From Sphingobacteriia bacterium (lineage in GTDB: Bacteria; Bacteroidota; Bacteroidia; Bacteroidales; UBA7960), in the NCBI GenBank assembly GCA_011390785.1, contig JAABRR010000012.1:1-64000 (forward strand): a stretch of DNA of 64,000 nucleotides, written 5' to 3'. The notes below the pieces were generated by a model. The model was not told where the DNA came from and ran no database searches. It saw only the letters and a program-made list of their open reading frames with translations. The position numbers and the translations under genes were made by a program. Positions 47,251 to 56,230 of the stretch are shown here, one piece after another (position 1 is the stretch's first letter; each line of letters opens with the position of its first letter).

Positions 47251-49184
47251 GCTTTACGAATAATATGAAAATCATTTTCTAACCTAAAGTCCTTTGCATA
47301 AAGAGTATTAAGATTAGAAAGGGTAGTGTAATCTAATTTTTTGGTTTTGTACATATCTGCCGGATTTAAGACAGATTTTTTTATGGCAGGTAATTTTTCA
47401 TTTCCGGCAAGTGGATGATAACCTACCCAGGTTTTTTTATTTATCAAAACATAAATAATATTTCGGAAAAAGCCTATGGGTTGTTTAACAAATATAAAGA
47501 AACCCGGATATAAGATAAAAAAGAAGAGTGATGTAATTATATCGAACAGCCTTTTGTTTCTCTTATTTGCGGTTTGGTTTATGGTATTTATATCTACGGT
47601 GTAATAATCGCCAAAAGTATCTATGGAGTTACTTCCTATTATGAACAAGCTTTCAGGTGGAGCTATCTTAAAGTTTATAGTTTTATTTTTTAAGGCCGAC
47701 ATTTGGGAAATAATCTCTTGCGAAGAAACTTCGCTGGCACAAAATATTATTTCATTGATATTATATACTTCAATTATTTCATTAAGATTATCAATTGTTC
47801 CTAAATATCCTTTTTTTCTTGTTGTTTGATTGTTTAAATGGATTAATCCGATGAAAGCGTTATTACCGCTTTGTCGCAGCATCATGGCAACTCTTTCGGG
47901 CTCTGTGCCGTTACCTATTATAGCAATTCGTTTCTTTTGTTGTTGGCCAATAGAGAGATTCCTGTACCTTATAAGATGGCCTATAACACGGGTTAATAGC
48001 ATACTGGTAAGAGCCCAGAAGCTTCCGAGTAAAATTAATGCCCGCGAAAAACGCATGCTGAGAGGAAGCAATGCATATATTACAAGTATGATTACTGTTC
48101 CAAGGGCAATCCCTCTAACAATTCGGAAAAGTTTTAATGGTTTGTCGTATCCTCCGCTGATGTAAACTGAAAAAAGCCAGATCAGAATGTAAGCAGGTAC
48201 GAAATAGTAAATGAATTCGGGTGGATAATAGTTTTGATCAATATTAAAGACCTGTTTTTCCCAATAATCTTTGATGTAAAATATACCGGTAAAAATAATG
48301 GAAGCATCAATTGCCGGAATAATAATGCGTTGTACAAATCGCCTGGTAATAGCCAGCAGGGCTCTGAAGTATATGGCAATATTTATAAGGAAGGAGAAAA
48401 TGCTGGCGTTTTTTTTTGAAAAATGCTTACGTGCAAAAATGATCATAGCATTATAAAAAACGAAAACATAATTGATGCTACTTTTTTTTGTGCTTTCTCC
48501 TTTGTAATGAATAATACGGGTTTGTGGAAAATAGTAATTATTATAGCCAGCCTGAATAATACGCCACGAAAGGTCTATATCCTCGCCATACATGAAAAAG
48601 GTTTCATCGAGATACCCGGTTTTTTCCAGAACAGATTTTCTCAGCAACATAAAAGCTCCAGAAAGAATCTCAACTTTATGCAATCGATCGCTGTTTAAAT
48701 AGCCTAAATGATACTTTCCAAAGATTTTAGAATGCGGAAATAGCGCTGATAGACCAAATATCTTGTAAAAGGCAACTAGTGGAGTAGGCAAACCACGTTT
48801 CGACTCCGGAAGAAAAACCCCCTGACCGTCCAGCATTTTAACACCCAATCCGCCCGCATCGGGTGTTTTATCCATAAAATTCACAACTTTCGAAAGGGTA
48901 TCGTTCTCAACAACAGTATCAGGGTTAAGCAGTAATACATACTTACCTTTTGATACATTAATTGCCTGGTTATTGGCTTTGCTAAAACCATGGTTGTTTT
49001 TATTGGCAATAAGTTTAACCTGCGGAAACTTTTCTTTTACCATTTCTACAGAGCCATCAACGGAATTATTATCTACCACAAAAACTTCCATTTCAATGCC
49101 CTCTCCTGATATAAAAACGGATTTAAGACACTGTTCAAGAAAGTATTTTACGTTATAATTGACAATAATAACTGATAATTGCAT
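47226..49184 (-). CDS. GT2 glycosyltransferase fused to a degenerate sugar-1-phosphate-transferase-like region
   Basis: 652 residues. The first 260 are a GT-A glycosyltransferase of the rhamnosyl-transferase type (LSVIIVNYNVKYFLEQCLKSV, VVDNNSVDGS, LLNPDTVVE, GEDIDLSWR). Then come several membrane helices (about 290-395), a Rossmann/CoA-binding-like domain (KKRIAIIGNGTEPERVAMML) and a C-terminal segment like the ends of undecaprenyl-phosphate sugar transferases (KRLFDIITSLFFFILYPGFF, then WVGYHPLAG, and YAKDFRLENDFHIIRKAF). The catalytic core of that transferase appears to be missing. A role in cell-surface polysaccharide synthesis is likely. It follows recR after 56 bases. Confidence 0.82.
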   Translation of the reverse strand: MQLSVIIVNYNVKYFLEQCLKSVFISGEGIEMEVFVVDNNSVDGSVEMVKEKFPQVKLIANKNNHGFSKANNQAINVSKGKYVLLLNPDTVVENDTLSKVVNFMDKTPDAGGLGVKMLDGQGVFLPESKRGLPTPLVAFYKIFGLSALFPHSKIFGKYHLGYLNSDRLHKVEILSGAFMLLRKSVLEKTGYLDETFFMYGEDIDLSWRIIQAGYNNYYFPQTRIIHYKGESTKKSSINYVFVFYNAMIIFARKHFSKKNASIFSFLINIAIYFRALLAITRRFVQRIIIPAIDASIIFTGIFYIKDYWEKQVFNIDQNYYPPEFIYYFVPAYILIWLFSVYISGGYDKPLKLFRIVRGIALGTVIILVIYALLPLSMRFSRALILLGSFWALTSMLLTRVIGHLIRYRNLSIGQQQKKRIAIIGNGTEPERVAMMLRQSGNNAFIGLIHLNNQTTRKKGYLGTIDNLNEIIEVYNINEIIFCASEVSSQEIISQMSALKNKTINFKIAPPESLFIIGSNSIDTFGDYYTVDINTINQTANKRNKRLFDIITSLFFFILYPGFFIFVKQPIGFFRNIIYVLINKKTWVGYHPLAGNEKLPAIKKSVLNPADMYKTKKLDYTTLSNLNTLYAKDFRLENDFHIIRKAFRNVGRS

Positions 49185-49240
49185 CGATAACAGATTGTTG
49201 AATATCGGGGTTTTCAGATTTAAGCGGATTCAGAAATAAA

Positions 49241-49870
49241 CTATTTTTGACTGTTGAACATATTTATCTGGTAGGGAGTACGATTAAGAATTGAACGCCC
49301 CAGAGTGATCTCATCAGCATATTCCAGTTCATCGCCAATAGCAATACCACGGGCAATAGTTGAAAGTTTTACATTTGTATCCTGCAGTTTTCTGGAAATA
49401 TAGAAATTTGTGGTATCACCCTCCATTGTAGTACTTAATGCCAGAATAATTTCATTAATATCTTCCTTATTTACTCTTTCAATGAGGGCTTCAATTGTAA
49501 GATCATTAGGTCCAATGCCATCCATGGGGGATATGATCCCTCCTAAAACGTGATACAGGCCATAGTATTGGCCCGTATTTTCGATGGCAATAACATCTCG
49601 TAGATCTTCAACAACACATATAAGAGAAGTATCTCTTTTTTTTGATGAGCAAATATCGCAAATTTCATGATCGCTAATGTTAAAACATTTCTTGCAATAT
49701 TGAATGTGTTTTCTTAGGTTAACGATAGAATTAGCAAAACATTCTGTTTCGTCTTCTTCTTGTTTTAAAAGGTGCAGAACCAGCCTAAGGGATGTTTTCT
49801 TTCCTATTCCGGGAAGTTTTGAAAACTCGTCTACAGCTGTTTGTAAAAGTTTTGATGAAAAATTTTCCAA
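49241..49870 (-). CDS. recR: Recombination mediator RecR
   Basis: 209 residues. N-terminal helix-hairpin-helix ([20 protein letters not shown]), a four-cysteine zinc finger ([16 protein letters not shown]), a Toprim domain ([29 protein letters not shown] with the usual acidic residues) and a C-terminal Walker-B-like strand. With RecO it loads RecA on gapped DNA. There is no dnaX gene next to it here, and it may be cotranscribed with the GT2 fusion. Confidence 0.96.
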   Translation of the reverse strand: MENFSSKLLQTAVDEFSKLPGIGKKTSLRLVLHLLKQEEDETECFANSIVNLRKHIQYCKKCFNISDHEICDICSSKKRDTSLICVVEDLRDVIAIENTGQYYGLYHVLGGIISPMDGIGPNDLTIEALIERVNKEDINEIILALSTTMEGDTTNFYISRKLQDTNVKLSTIARGIAIGDELEYADEITLGRSILNRTPYQINMFNSQK

Positions 49871-49898
49871 TTTATTTCTTGTTGATGGTTAAGGCGGT

Positions 49899-49906
49899 CA
49901 AAGATA
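49899..49906 (-). promoter_or_regulatory. -7 box TATCTTTG of recR
   Basis: A perfect TAnnTTTG on the minus strand 29 bases upstream of the recR start; no -33 TTG at the usual spacing. Confidence 0.45.
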
Positions 49907-50149
49907 ATAATAAAAGGTGCAAGGCCGGATTAAGAAATATTGTTATTGTTTTCTTTATATTGATAAATACAAAATAATCTGTATTTGTGGCTGATATTTA
50001 AAGCAGATAAAATTAATTGTGATATATTTTTTTCAATTTGAGTAATATTTTTTGCCGTTTATAGAATAATATTTTTAATTTTAAAAGTTATAATTCAAAA
50101 ATAAAACGTTCAAAATCCTAAATCCTTTAAAAAATCAAAACTCAGATTC

Positions 50150-52342
50150 ATGGAAAATTCGTTAATTTATTTTATTCCTTTATTGGGGGTAATCGCCCTG
50201 ATTTTTACTCTGATTAAAACCGGATGGATAAACCGGCAATCGGCTGGAAACGCTAAAATGAAGAAAATAGCTGCCTACATTTCAGAAGGAGCAATGGCAT
50301 TTATAACGGCAGAGTATAAGATTTTGGCCATTTTCGTAATCTCGGTTGCTGCGTTACTGGCCTTTACAACAGGCACCGAAACTTCGCATCCCCTTGTTGC
50401 AGTATCATTTGTAGCAGGGGCTTTTTGTTCCGGCCTGGCTGGATTTATTGGATTGAGAATAGCAACCAAAGCCAACGTTAGAACTACCGAAGCCGCCCGA
50501 ACCAGTTTAAATAATGCATTGAAAGTGGCTTTTACCGGTGGTAGTGTTATGGGACTTAGTGTTGTTGGATTGGGAATTCTGGGATTAAGTATTCTTTTTA
50601 TCGTGTATGCCAATATGTTTGGTGTTGAAAGTTTTCAACGCTTGTCAAAAGTGTTGTCAATAGTTACCGGGTTTTCTTTTGGAGCTTCATCTATTGCTTT
50701 GTTTAGCAGGGTAGGAGGTGGAATTTTTACCAAGGCTGCCGATGTGGGTGCCGACCTGGTAGGAAAAGTAGAAGCCGGTATTCCGGAAGACCATCCGTTA
50801 AATCCGGCCACGGTTGCTGATAATGTGGGCGACAATGTGGGTGATGTTGCCGGTATGGGTGCCGACTTATTCGAATCTTACGTGGGGTCAATCATTGCAG
50901 CTATGGTGCTTGGAGCAACCTTCGTTTTTACATCAGAGATGGATAGCTTCTCAGGGTTATCGCCGGTTTTGCTACCGCTGTTCCTGGCCGGGGCCGGAAT
51001 TTTTGCCTCTATCGTTGGAACTTTTTTTGTTAGGGTTAAAGAAGGTGGAAACCCGCAAACTGCCCTGAATATCGGTGAATTGGTTTCTTCTGCCATCATG
51101 ATCGTTCTTTCCTATTTTATTATTACTTCTTTGCTCCCCGCAAGCTGGGTTTTTATCGATTTGCTTTATGAAGTAGAACGAGAGATTACTGCTTTCAATA
51201 TTTTTCTGGCATCAATCATTGGTTTGGTTGCCGGATTGATAATTGGCTATTCAACCGAATATTTCACCGGACTGAATAACCTGCCTGTAAAAATCATTGC
51301 CCGTCAGTCAACATCGGGTAGTGCTACCAATATTATTTCGGGTTTGGGCATCGGGATGTTATCTACCATTATTCCGATAATTACCATTGCTGTTACCATT
51401 GTGTTGGTTTTTCATCTTAGCGGTTTGTATGGTATTGCTATTGCAGCTGTGGGTATGCTTTCCAATTTGGGTATTCAGCTTTCTGTTGATGCCTACGGAC
51501 CAATTTCTGATAATGCCGGCGGTATTGCAGAGATGTCTGAATTGCCGGCAGAAGTTAGAGAGAAAACAGATAAACTCGATGCGGTAGGTAATACAACTGC
51601 CGCCATTGGGAAAGGCTTTGCCATTGGTTCTGCCGCATTAACTGCTCTGGCCTTGTTTGGTGCTTATATGACCGCCGCCGAAATAAAATCTATTGACGTT
51701 TCCAAATCAACCGTAATGGCTGCAGTATTTCTGGGTGCTTTGTTGCCCTATGTTTTTTCTGCACTTACGATTAAGGCAGTGAGTGATGCTGCACAAGCTA
51801 TGATTGAAGAAGTGCGAAGGCAGTTTCAAACCATTGAACCCTTAAAAAGAGCTCTGGAAGTAATGAAAAAGAATGCCTCGCAGGGCACACATCAAAGTAT
51901 GTGGAGCGATAAAGATATCCAGGTTTTAAATGAAGCAGAAGGAACTCCCGAATATGGCAAATGTGTTACCATATCTACCCGGGCTGCTTTAAGGCAAATG
52001 ATCTTACCTGGAGTAATATCTGTTGCTGTACCGGTAATCATTGGGCTTACAATGGGTGCGGAAGCATTGGGCGGATTATTGGCCGGTGTTACTGTTTCCG
52101 GGGTATTGTTTGCTATTTTTCAGTCGAATGCAGGTGGTTCGTGGGATAATGCCAAAAAGCTTATTGAAAGTGGAATTACCTATCAGGGCCAGAAATATGG
52201 CAAAGGTTCCGAAGCGCATAAAGCATCTGTTGTTGGTGATACAGTGGGTGATCCATTAAAAGATACTTCAGGTCCATCGCTGAATATCCTTTTGAAACTG
52301 GTTTCTATTGTGGCGCTGGTGCTGGCGGGCTCTGTGTTTTAA
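50150..52342 (+). CDS. hppA: Membrane-bound, K+-dependent Na+(/H+)-pumping pyrophosphatase
   Basis: 730 residues with about 16 membrane helices. Pyrophosphate-binding motifs are [23 protein letters not shown] and [18 protein letters not shown]. It couples PPi hydrolysis to ion export. Ala484 and Gly487 in [12 protein letters not shown] are the signature of K+-dependent enzymes; K+-independent ones have Lys there. The ion-gate glutamate (Glu242, in LFESYVG) is at the position found in Na+-pumping members; a Bacteroides relative is known to move both Na+ and H+. It probably helps energise the membrane for Na+-linked carriers. It is closed by a strong terminator. Confidence 0.95.
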   Translation: MENSLIYFIPLLGVIALIFTLIKTGWINRQSAGNAKMKKIAAYISEGAMAFITAEYKILAIFVISVAALLAFTTGTETSHPLVAVSFVAGAFCSGLAGFIGLRIATKANVRTTEAARTSLNNALKVAFTGGSVMGLSVVGLGILGLSILFIVYANMFGVESFQRLSKVLSIVTGFSFGASSIALFSRVGGGIFTKAADVGADLVGKVEAGIPEDHPLNPATVADNVGDNVGDVAGMGADLFESYVGSIIAAMVLGATFVFTSEMDSFSGLSPVLLPLFLAGAGIFASIVGTFFVRVKEGGNPQTALNIGELVSSAIMIVLSYFIITSLLPASWVFIDLLYEVEREITAFNIFLASIIGLVAGLIIGYSTEYFTGLNNLPVKIIARQSTSGSATNIISGLGIGMLSTIIPIITIAVTIVLVFHLSGLYGIAIAAVGMLSNLGIQLSVDAYGPISDNAGGIAEMSELPAEVREKTDKLDAVGNTTAAIGKGFAIGSAALTALALFGAYMTAAEIKSIDVSKSTVMAAVFLGALLPYVFSALTIKAVSDAAQAMIEEVRRQFQTIEPLKRALEVMKKNASQGTHQSMWSDKDIQVLNEAEGTPEYGKCVTISTRAALRQMILPGVISVAVPVIIGLTMGAEALGGLLAGVTVSGVLFAIFQSNAGGSWDNAKKLIESGITYQGQKYGKGSEAHKASVVGDTVGDPLKDTSGPSLNILLKLVSIVALVLAGSVF

Positions 52343-52369
52343 TTTCTACATAGCACAACCTGATAAATA

Positions 52370-52410
52370 AAAAAATCCATCTGTAAAAATTTTTACAGAT
52401 GGATTTTTTT
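52370..52410 (+). terminator. Bidirectional terminator between hppA and nnr
   Basis: A perfect palindrome of 19 bp per arm (AAAAATCCATCTGTAAAAA and its complement) with A- and T-runs at its ends, between convergent stop codons. Confidence 0.92.
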
Positions 52411-52428
52411 ATTTACAGCGTAGAAGGA

Positions 52429-53937
52429 TTAGTAAAAAGTCTTTTTAATAGCTCTGGGCAAAAATTCGATGATATTGCCAGCCACCAAACTTTCCATAGG
52501 TTTTTTGTTGATGGCCAGATCTGCCGCCAAACCATGCAGATAAACGGCGGCCATGGAGCTGTAAAGTGACGAATATCCCAGTGCCTGTAAACCCAACAGG
52601 ATTCCTGTAAGCACATCGCCACTACCACCAGTGGCCATACCCGGGTTACCGGTACTGTTAAAAATTACCTGCTTATCCGGACAAACGATGGCTGTATGAG
52701 CACCCTTCAAAATAACATAGATTCGATGTTTGAAAGCTAAATCCCTTGCTCTGTCAAGGCGCTCCCAACCATTGCTACATTTTCCGGCAATACGTTCAAA
52801 TTCTCCTACATGGGGAGTCAGGATACTACCAGGGGGCAGAAAGGAAAGCCAGGTAGGATTTTCTGTCATAATATTAAGGGCATCAGCATCCAGTATCAAG
52901 GGAACGGTTGAATTCTGAATAATCAGTTTCATTGCATTCTGTGTCTGATTTTCTTTTCCCAGACCCGGTCCAATGGCAATGGCCGAATAGGGGGAAATGT
53001 CTTTTATTCCGGTGAAGAATTTCTCATCCTCATCGATAGAAACCATCCCTTCAGGAAAGGATGATTGTTGGATGGTATAATTTAATGACGGTACGTGAGT
53101 GGTAATTAGTCCGGTGCCGGTTGCAAGTGCAGCTTTGGATGCCAGCACAGCGGCTCCGCTTTTGCCGTAGCTGCCTGCAATGAGCAACCCATGACCGAAT
53201 GTTCCTTTATGATCAAATTTTTTCCTGAATTTGTAACCGCTTTTCAAATCATCGGGCAATAAAAAATGCCACGGTGTTTCCTGCGCGTTGATAAAATCCT
53301 GGTTCAATCCTATATTCAGTAGCTGCCATTCACCAACATACTTATCATTTTCAGGAAACAGAAATGCAAGTTTCGGCAGCTGAAAAGTAAAGGTATAATC
53401 AGCCCTGATAATGGAATTATCATTAGTGCTATTATCTTCACAAAACAGTCCGCTGGGCATATCAAGGGCAATAACCCTGGCGCCTGATCCATTGATGTGG
53501 TTTACCATTTTTGCCGGAAAGCCTTCCAGGGGTCGTGAAAGTCCGCTGCCAAAGATGGCATCAATTACAATATCTTCAGTGTCTATTGTCGGAAGTGTAT
53601 CTTCGGACAACAAGGTTTGGTAGTCAATTCGTTTTATTTTTGTCAGCCTTTTTTCATTGGTGAGAAAATCAGGTGATGCATTTTCTGAAAAAGCGACTTT
53701 AAAGGCTTGTACGCGAAATCCCGAAAGTGCCAGCATACGTGATACAGCCAGGCCATCGCCGCCATTGTTTCCCACACCGCAAAATACTTTTATGGTGTTT
53801 TGCTTTTTCAGCTTTTGTTTAATGGCATCGAAAAACGATTTTGATGCTCTTTCCATCAAGTCAATGGAGGCAATTGGCTCGTTTTCTATGGTAAACTTAT
53901 CGGCTTCTCTAACTTGTGCACAGGTTAAAATCTTCAT
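52429..53937 (-). CDS. nnr: Bifunctional NAD(P)H-hydrate epimerase / ADP-dependent NAD(P)H-hydrate dehydratase
   Basis: 502 residues. The N-terminal YjeF_N epimerase domain (about 1-215) shows VFCGVGNNGGDGLAVSRML and IVIDAIFGSGLSRPL. The C-terminal ribokinase-like dehydratase (about 225-500) shows AGSYGKSGAAVLASKAAL, LTPHVGEFERI and GNPGMATGGSGDVLTGIL. Together they repair hydrated NADH and NADPH. Monocistronic, convergent with hppA. Confidence 0.96.
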   Translation of the reverse strand: MKILTCAQVREADKFTIENEPIASIDLMERASKSFFDAIKQKLKKQNTIKVFCGVGNNGGDGLAVSRMLALSGFRVQAFKVAFSENASPDFLTNEKRLTKIKRIDYQTLLSEDTLPTIDTEDIVIDAIFGSGLSRPLEGFPAKMVNHINGSGARVIALDMPSGLFCEDNSTNDNSIIRADYTFTFQLPKLAFLFPENDKYVGEWQLLNIGLNQDFINAQETPWHFLLPDDLKSGYKFRKKFDHKGTFGHGLLIAGSYGKSGAAVLASKAALATGTGLITTHVPSLNYTIQQSSFPEGMVSIDEDEKFFTGIKDISPYSAIAIGPGLGKENQTQNAMKLIIQNSTVPLILDADALNIMTENPTWLSFLPPGSILTPHVGEFERIAGKCSNGWERLDRARDLAFKHRIYVILKGAHTAIVCPDKQVIFNSTGNPGMATGGSGDVLTGILLGLQALGYSSLYSSMAAVYLHGLAADLAINKKPMESLVAGNIIEFLPRAIKKTFY

Positions 53938-54372
53938 ACTGTAAATGCTTTAGATGTCTTTATGCGAAAATACAAAAAGCATTTGTTGCATCCTTAAAAA
54001 TGACCAGGTTTTTACATTTTGCAGGAAAATGGGAATAATATAAATAAGGAATAATTTCTTTATTAAAATCTCTTATATAATTACCCGGTATCTTTCCGAA
54101 AATAAAGGCCTAAAGATATGATTGTGAGTTGATTACTACGTTCGTTATAAAATTTATACTTTAAAGCAAAACATTTTTATAACCTAATGTTAACATTACC
54201 GTAAAAAAGTTTGTTTATTGGACTTTTGTAGTGTATATTTATCTATAAATCGAGTCTGATAAAAATATTTTAATGTATAAATAATTGCCTGTTAATCTGA
54301 TTTATTATTCAGTTAATAATATATAATTAGTATTACAGGCTTAGTTTATAAATAAACCAACATCATTTATTT
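53938..54372. other. Intergenic region between nnr and accD
   Basis: About 435 very AT-rich bases between divergent genes. It contains the likely accD promoter near 54210-54241, giving a leader of roughly 125 nt; I see no ORF or recognised riboswitch. Confidence 0.4.
54210..54241 (+). promoter_or_regulatory. Promoter of accD-accA-pycB (TTTG-N20-TATATTTA)
   Basis: TTTG at 54210-54213 and TATATTTA, one base off TAnnTTTG, at 54234-54241 with 20 bases between them. Confidence 0.45.
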
Positions 54373-55200
54373 ATGGCATGGTATAGCAAAGCTATTACAG
54401 AAAAAAAGCAACAAATTGGATCTTTTTGGGTAAAATGTAAGCAATGTCGGTCTCATATCTGGCAAGAGCAGTGGAATGAAAATTTGTGGGTTTGTCCTAA
54501 TTGCAACTATCACGGAAGTATTAATGCTTTTCAACGAATTGAGCAGATTTTTGATAAGAATACTTTTAAGGAGTTATTTGCAGGAATAGGGCCTGTTGAT
54601 TCTTTACATTTCAATGATTTGAAGGGTAGTTATGCTGATAAGATTATTGCCAACAAGAAAAAGACAGGAATTTCAGAATCGGTAGTTACCGGACATGGAA
54701 AAATACATAACATTGCCGCAGTTGCGTCTATTATGGATTTTCGTTTTTTAGGCGGGAGTCTTGGCAGTGCTACTGGTGAAAAAATATTACAGGGAGCCAA
54801 TTATGCCTACGACCATCAATTGCCTTATATCGTTTTTTCTGCTTCTGGCGGAGCCCGCATGCAGGAAGGTGTTTTATCTTTGATGCAAATGGCCAAAACC
54901 TGCGCAGGGGTGGCAAGGCTCAACAAAAAGAATGTCCCTTTCATTTCTGTTCTAACCAATCCCACAACGGGCGGTGTTACTGCCAGTTATGCCATGATGG
55001 GAGATATAAATATATCTGAACCCGGTGCCGTAATTGGCTTTGCAGGCCGAAGGGTTATTGAGCAAACCATTGGAGAGAAGCTTCCGGACGATTTTCAAAC
55101 TGCCGAATACCTTCTTGATCATGGATTTGTTGATGCAATAGTAGATCGGAAGGATATGAAGGATTACCTTGGTAAAGTGCTGGCATATTATAATCGCTAA
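54373..55200 (+). CDS. accD: Acetyl-CoA carboxylase-type carboxyltransferase subunit beta
   Basis: 275 residues. The N-terminal zinc ribbon is CKQCRSHIWQEQW...CPNCNY, followed by the crotonase-like fold with the acyl-CoA loop FSASGGARMQEGVLSLMQMAK and PTTGGVTASYAMMGD. With the alpha subunit it moves CO2 from carboxybiotin to acetyl-CoA (malonyl-CoA for fatty acids). It heads the accD-accA-pycB cluster, which has no accC or accB gene. Confidence 0.94.
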   Translation: MAWYSKAITEKKQQIGSFWVKCKQCRSHIWQEQWNENLWVCPNCNYHGSINAFQRIEQIFDKNTFKELFAGIGPVDSLHFNDLKGSYADKIIANKKKTGISESVVTGHGKIHNIAAVASIMDFRFLGGSLGSATGEKILQGANYAYDHQLPYIVFSASGGARMQEGVLSLMQMAKTCAGVARLNKKNVPFISVLTNPTTGGVTASYAMMGDINISEPGAVIGFAGRRVIEQTIGEKLPDDFQTAEYLLDHGFVDAIVDRKDMKDYLGKVLAYYNR

Positions 55201-55252
55201 AACACATTTTACGAATATGACATTTAAATAGAAAACTAAACTATTAATATAT

Positions 55253-56116
55253 ATGACACCCGTAACAGGAGAAAAAATTTTATCAAATCCAATAAAAGGT
55301 ACTGATTCTAAAAAAACCACAGCGTGGGATATAGTTAAAATTAGTCGTCACCCACAAAGACCCGTTTTCCAGGATTATCTCTCGTTGGTGTTTACCGATT
55401 TTATGGAGTTTCATGGCGATAGGTATTTTGCTGATGACAAAGCGATTGTAGGCGGTTTTGCTCGAATTGACGAACAAAAAATAATGCTTATAGGGCATAG
55501 CAAGGGTAAAAATACCATTGAAAATATTGAGCAAAACTTTGGAATGGCAAAGCCGGAGGGATACCGTAAAGCTCTTCGGTTGATGAAACTGGCACAAAGA
55601 TTCAATGTTCCGATTGTTACTATTATCGATACTCCGGGAGCTTTTCCGGGTTTAGAAGCGGAAGAAAGAGGTCAGGCGGAATCTATTGCCAAAAATATTA
55701 CTGAAATGGCCAATATTGAGGTGCCAATTGTATCTTTAGTAATTGGCGAAGGTGGTAGTGGAGGAGCACTGGGAATTGGGGTAGGTGATAAAATTTTGAT
55801 GTTGTCTAATGCCATTTACTCCGTAATATCTCCTGAAGGTTGTGCATCCATTCTTTGGCGCGATGCATCCTTTGCACCCGATGCAGCTGAAGCACTCAAT
55901 ATAACAGCCCAGGCATTACTCCGGCTGGATGTTATTGATGAAATTATTGAAGAGCCCTCAGATGGAGCTCATTCTGATTATAATACAATTGCAGCAAAGG
56001 TGAAGGATTCTTTAATTAAAAATATTAAAGATCTTTTATCCAATTCAACCGAAGAACTATTACTTAAAAGATTTCAAAAATACTCTGCTATGGGTAAATT
56101 CGAAGACAGCCTTTAA
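55253..56116 (+). CDS. accA: Acetyl-CoA carboxylase-type carboxyltransferase subunit alpha (short N-terminus)
   Basis: 287 residues. The biotin-side carboxyltransferase: HPQRPVFQDYLSLVFTDFMEFHGDR, NFGMAKPEGYRKALRLM, IDTPGAFPGLEAEERGQAE, VIGEGGSGGALGIGVGDK and SVISPEGCASILW. The usual first helix of AccA (LDFEKPI-ELE type) is missing: only about 25 residues precede the conserved AWxIxxxxRHPQRP region instead of about 60. An in-frame TAG 24 bases upstream rules out a longer start. It lies 52 bases after accD. Confidence 0.93.
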   Translation: MTPVTGEKILSNPIKGTDSKKTTAWDIVKISRHPQRPVFQDYLSLVFTDFMEFHGDRYFADDKAIVGGFARIDEQKIMLIGHSKGKNTIENIEQNFGMAKPEGYRKALRLMKLAQRFNVPIVTIIDTPGAFPGLEAEERGQAESIAKNITEMANIEVPIVSLVIGEGGSGGALGIGVGDKILMLSNAIYSVISPEGCASILWRDASFAPDAAEALNITAQALLRLDVIDEIIEEPSDGAHSDYNTIAAKVKDSLIKNIKDLLSNSTEELLLKRFQKYSAMGKFEDSL

Positions 56117-56230
56117 TTATTAATTAAGTGGCTTACTGAATTTCTGTTTTAAGAAAGCAGTTAATTTCAGTATGATTACTTTTCATTTGTTTGGATAATC
56201 AATAAAATCTATAATACTATTTTATAAACT

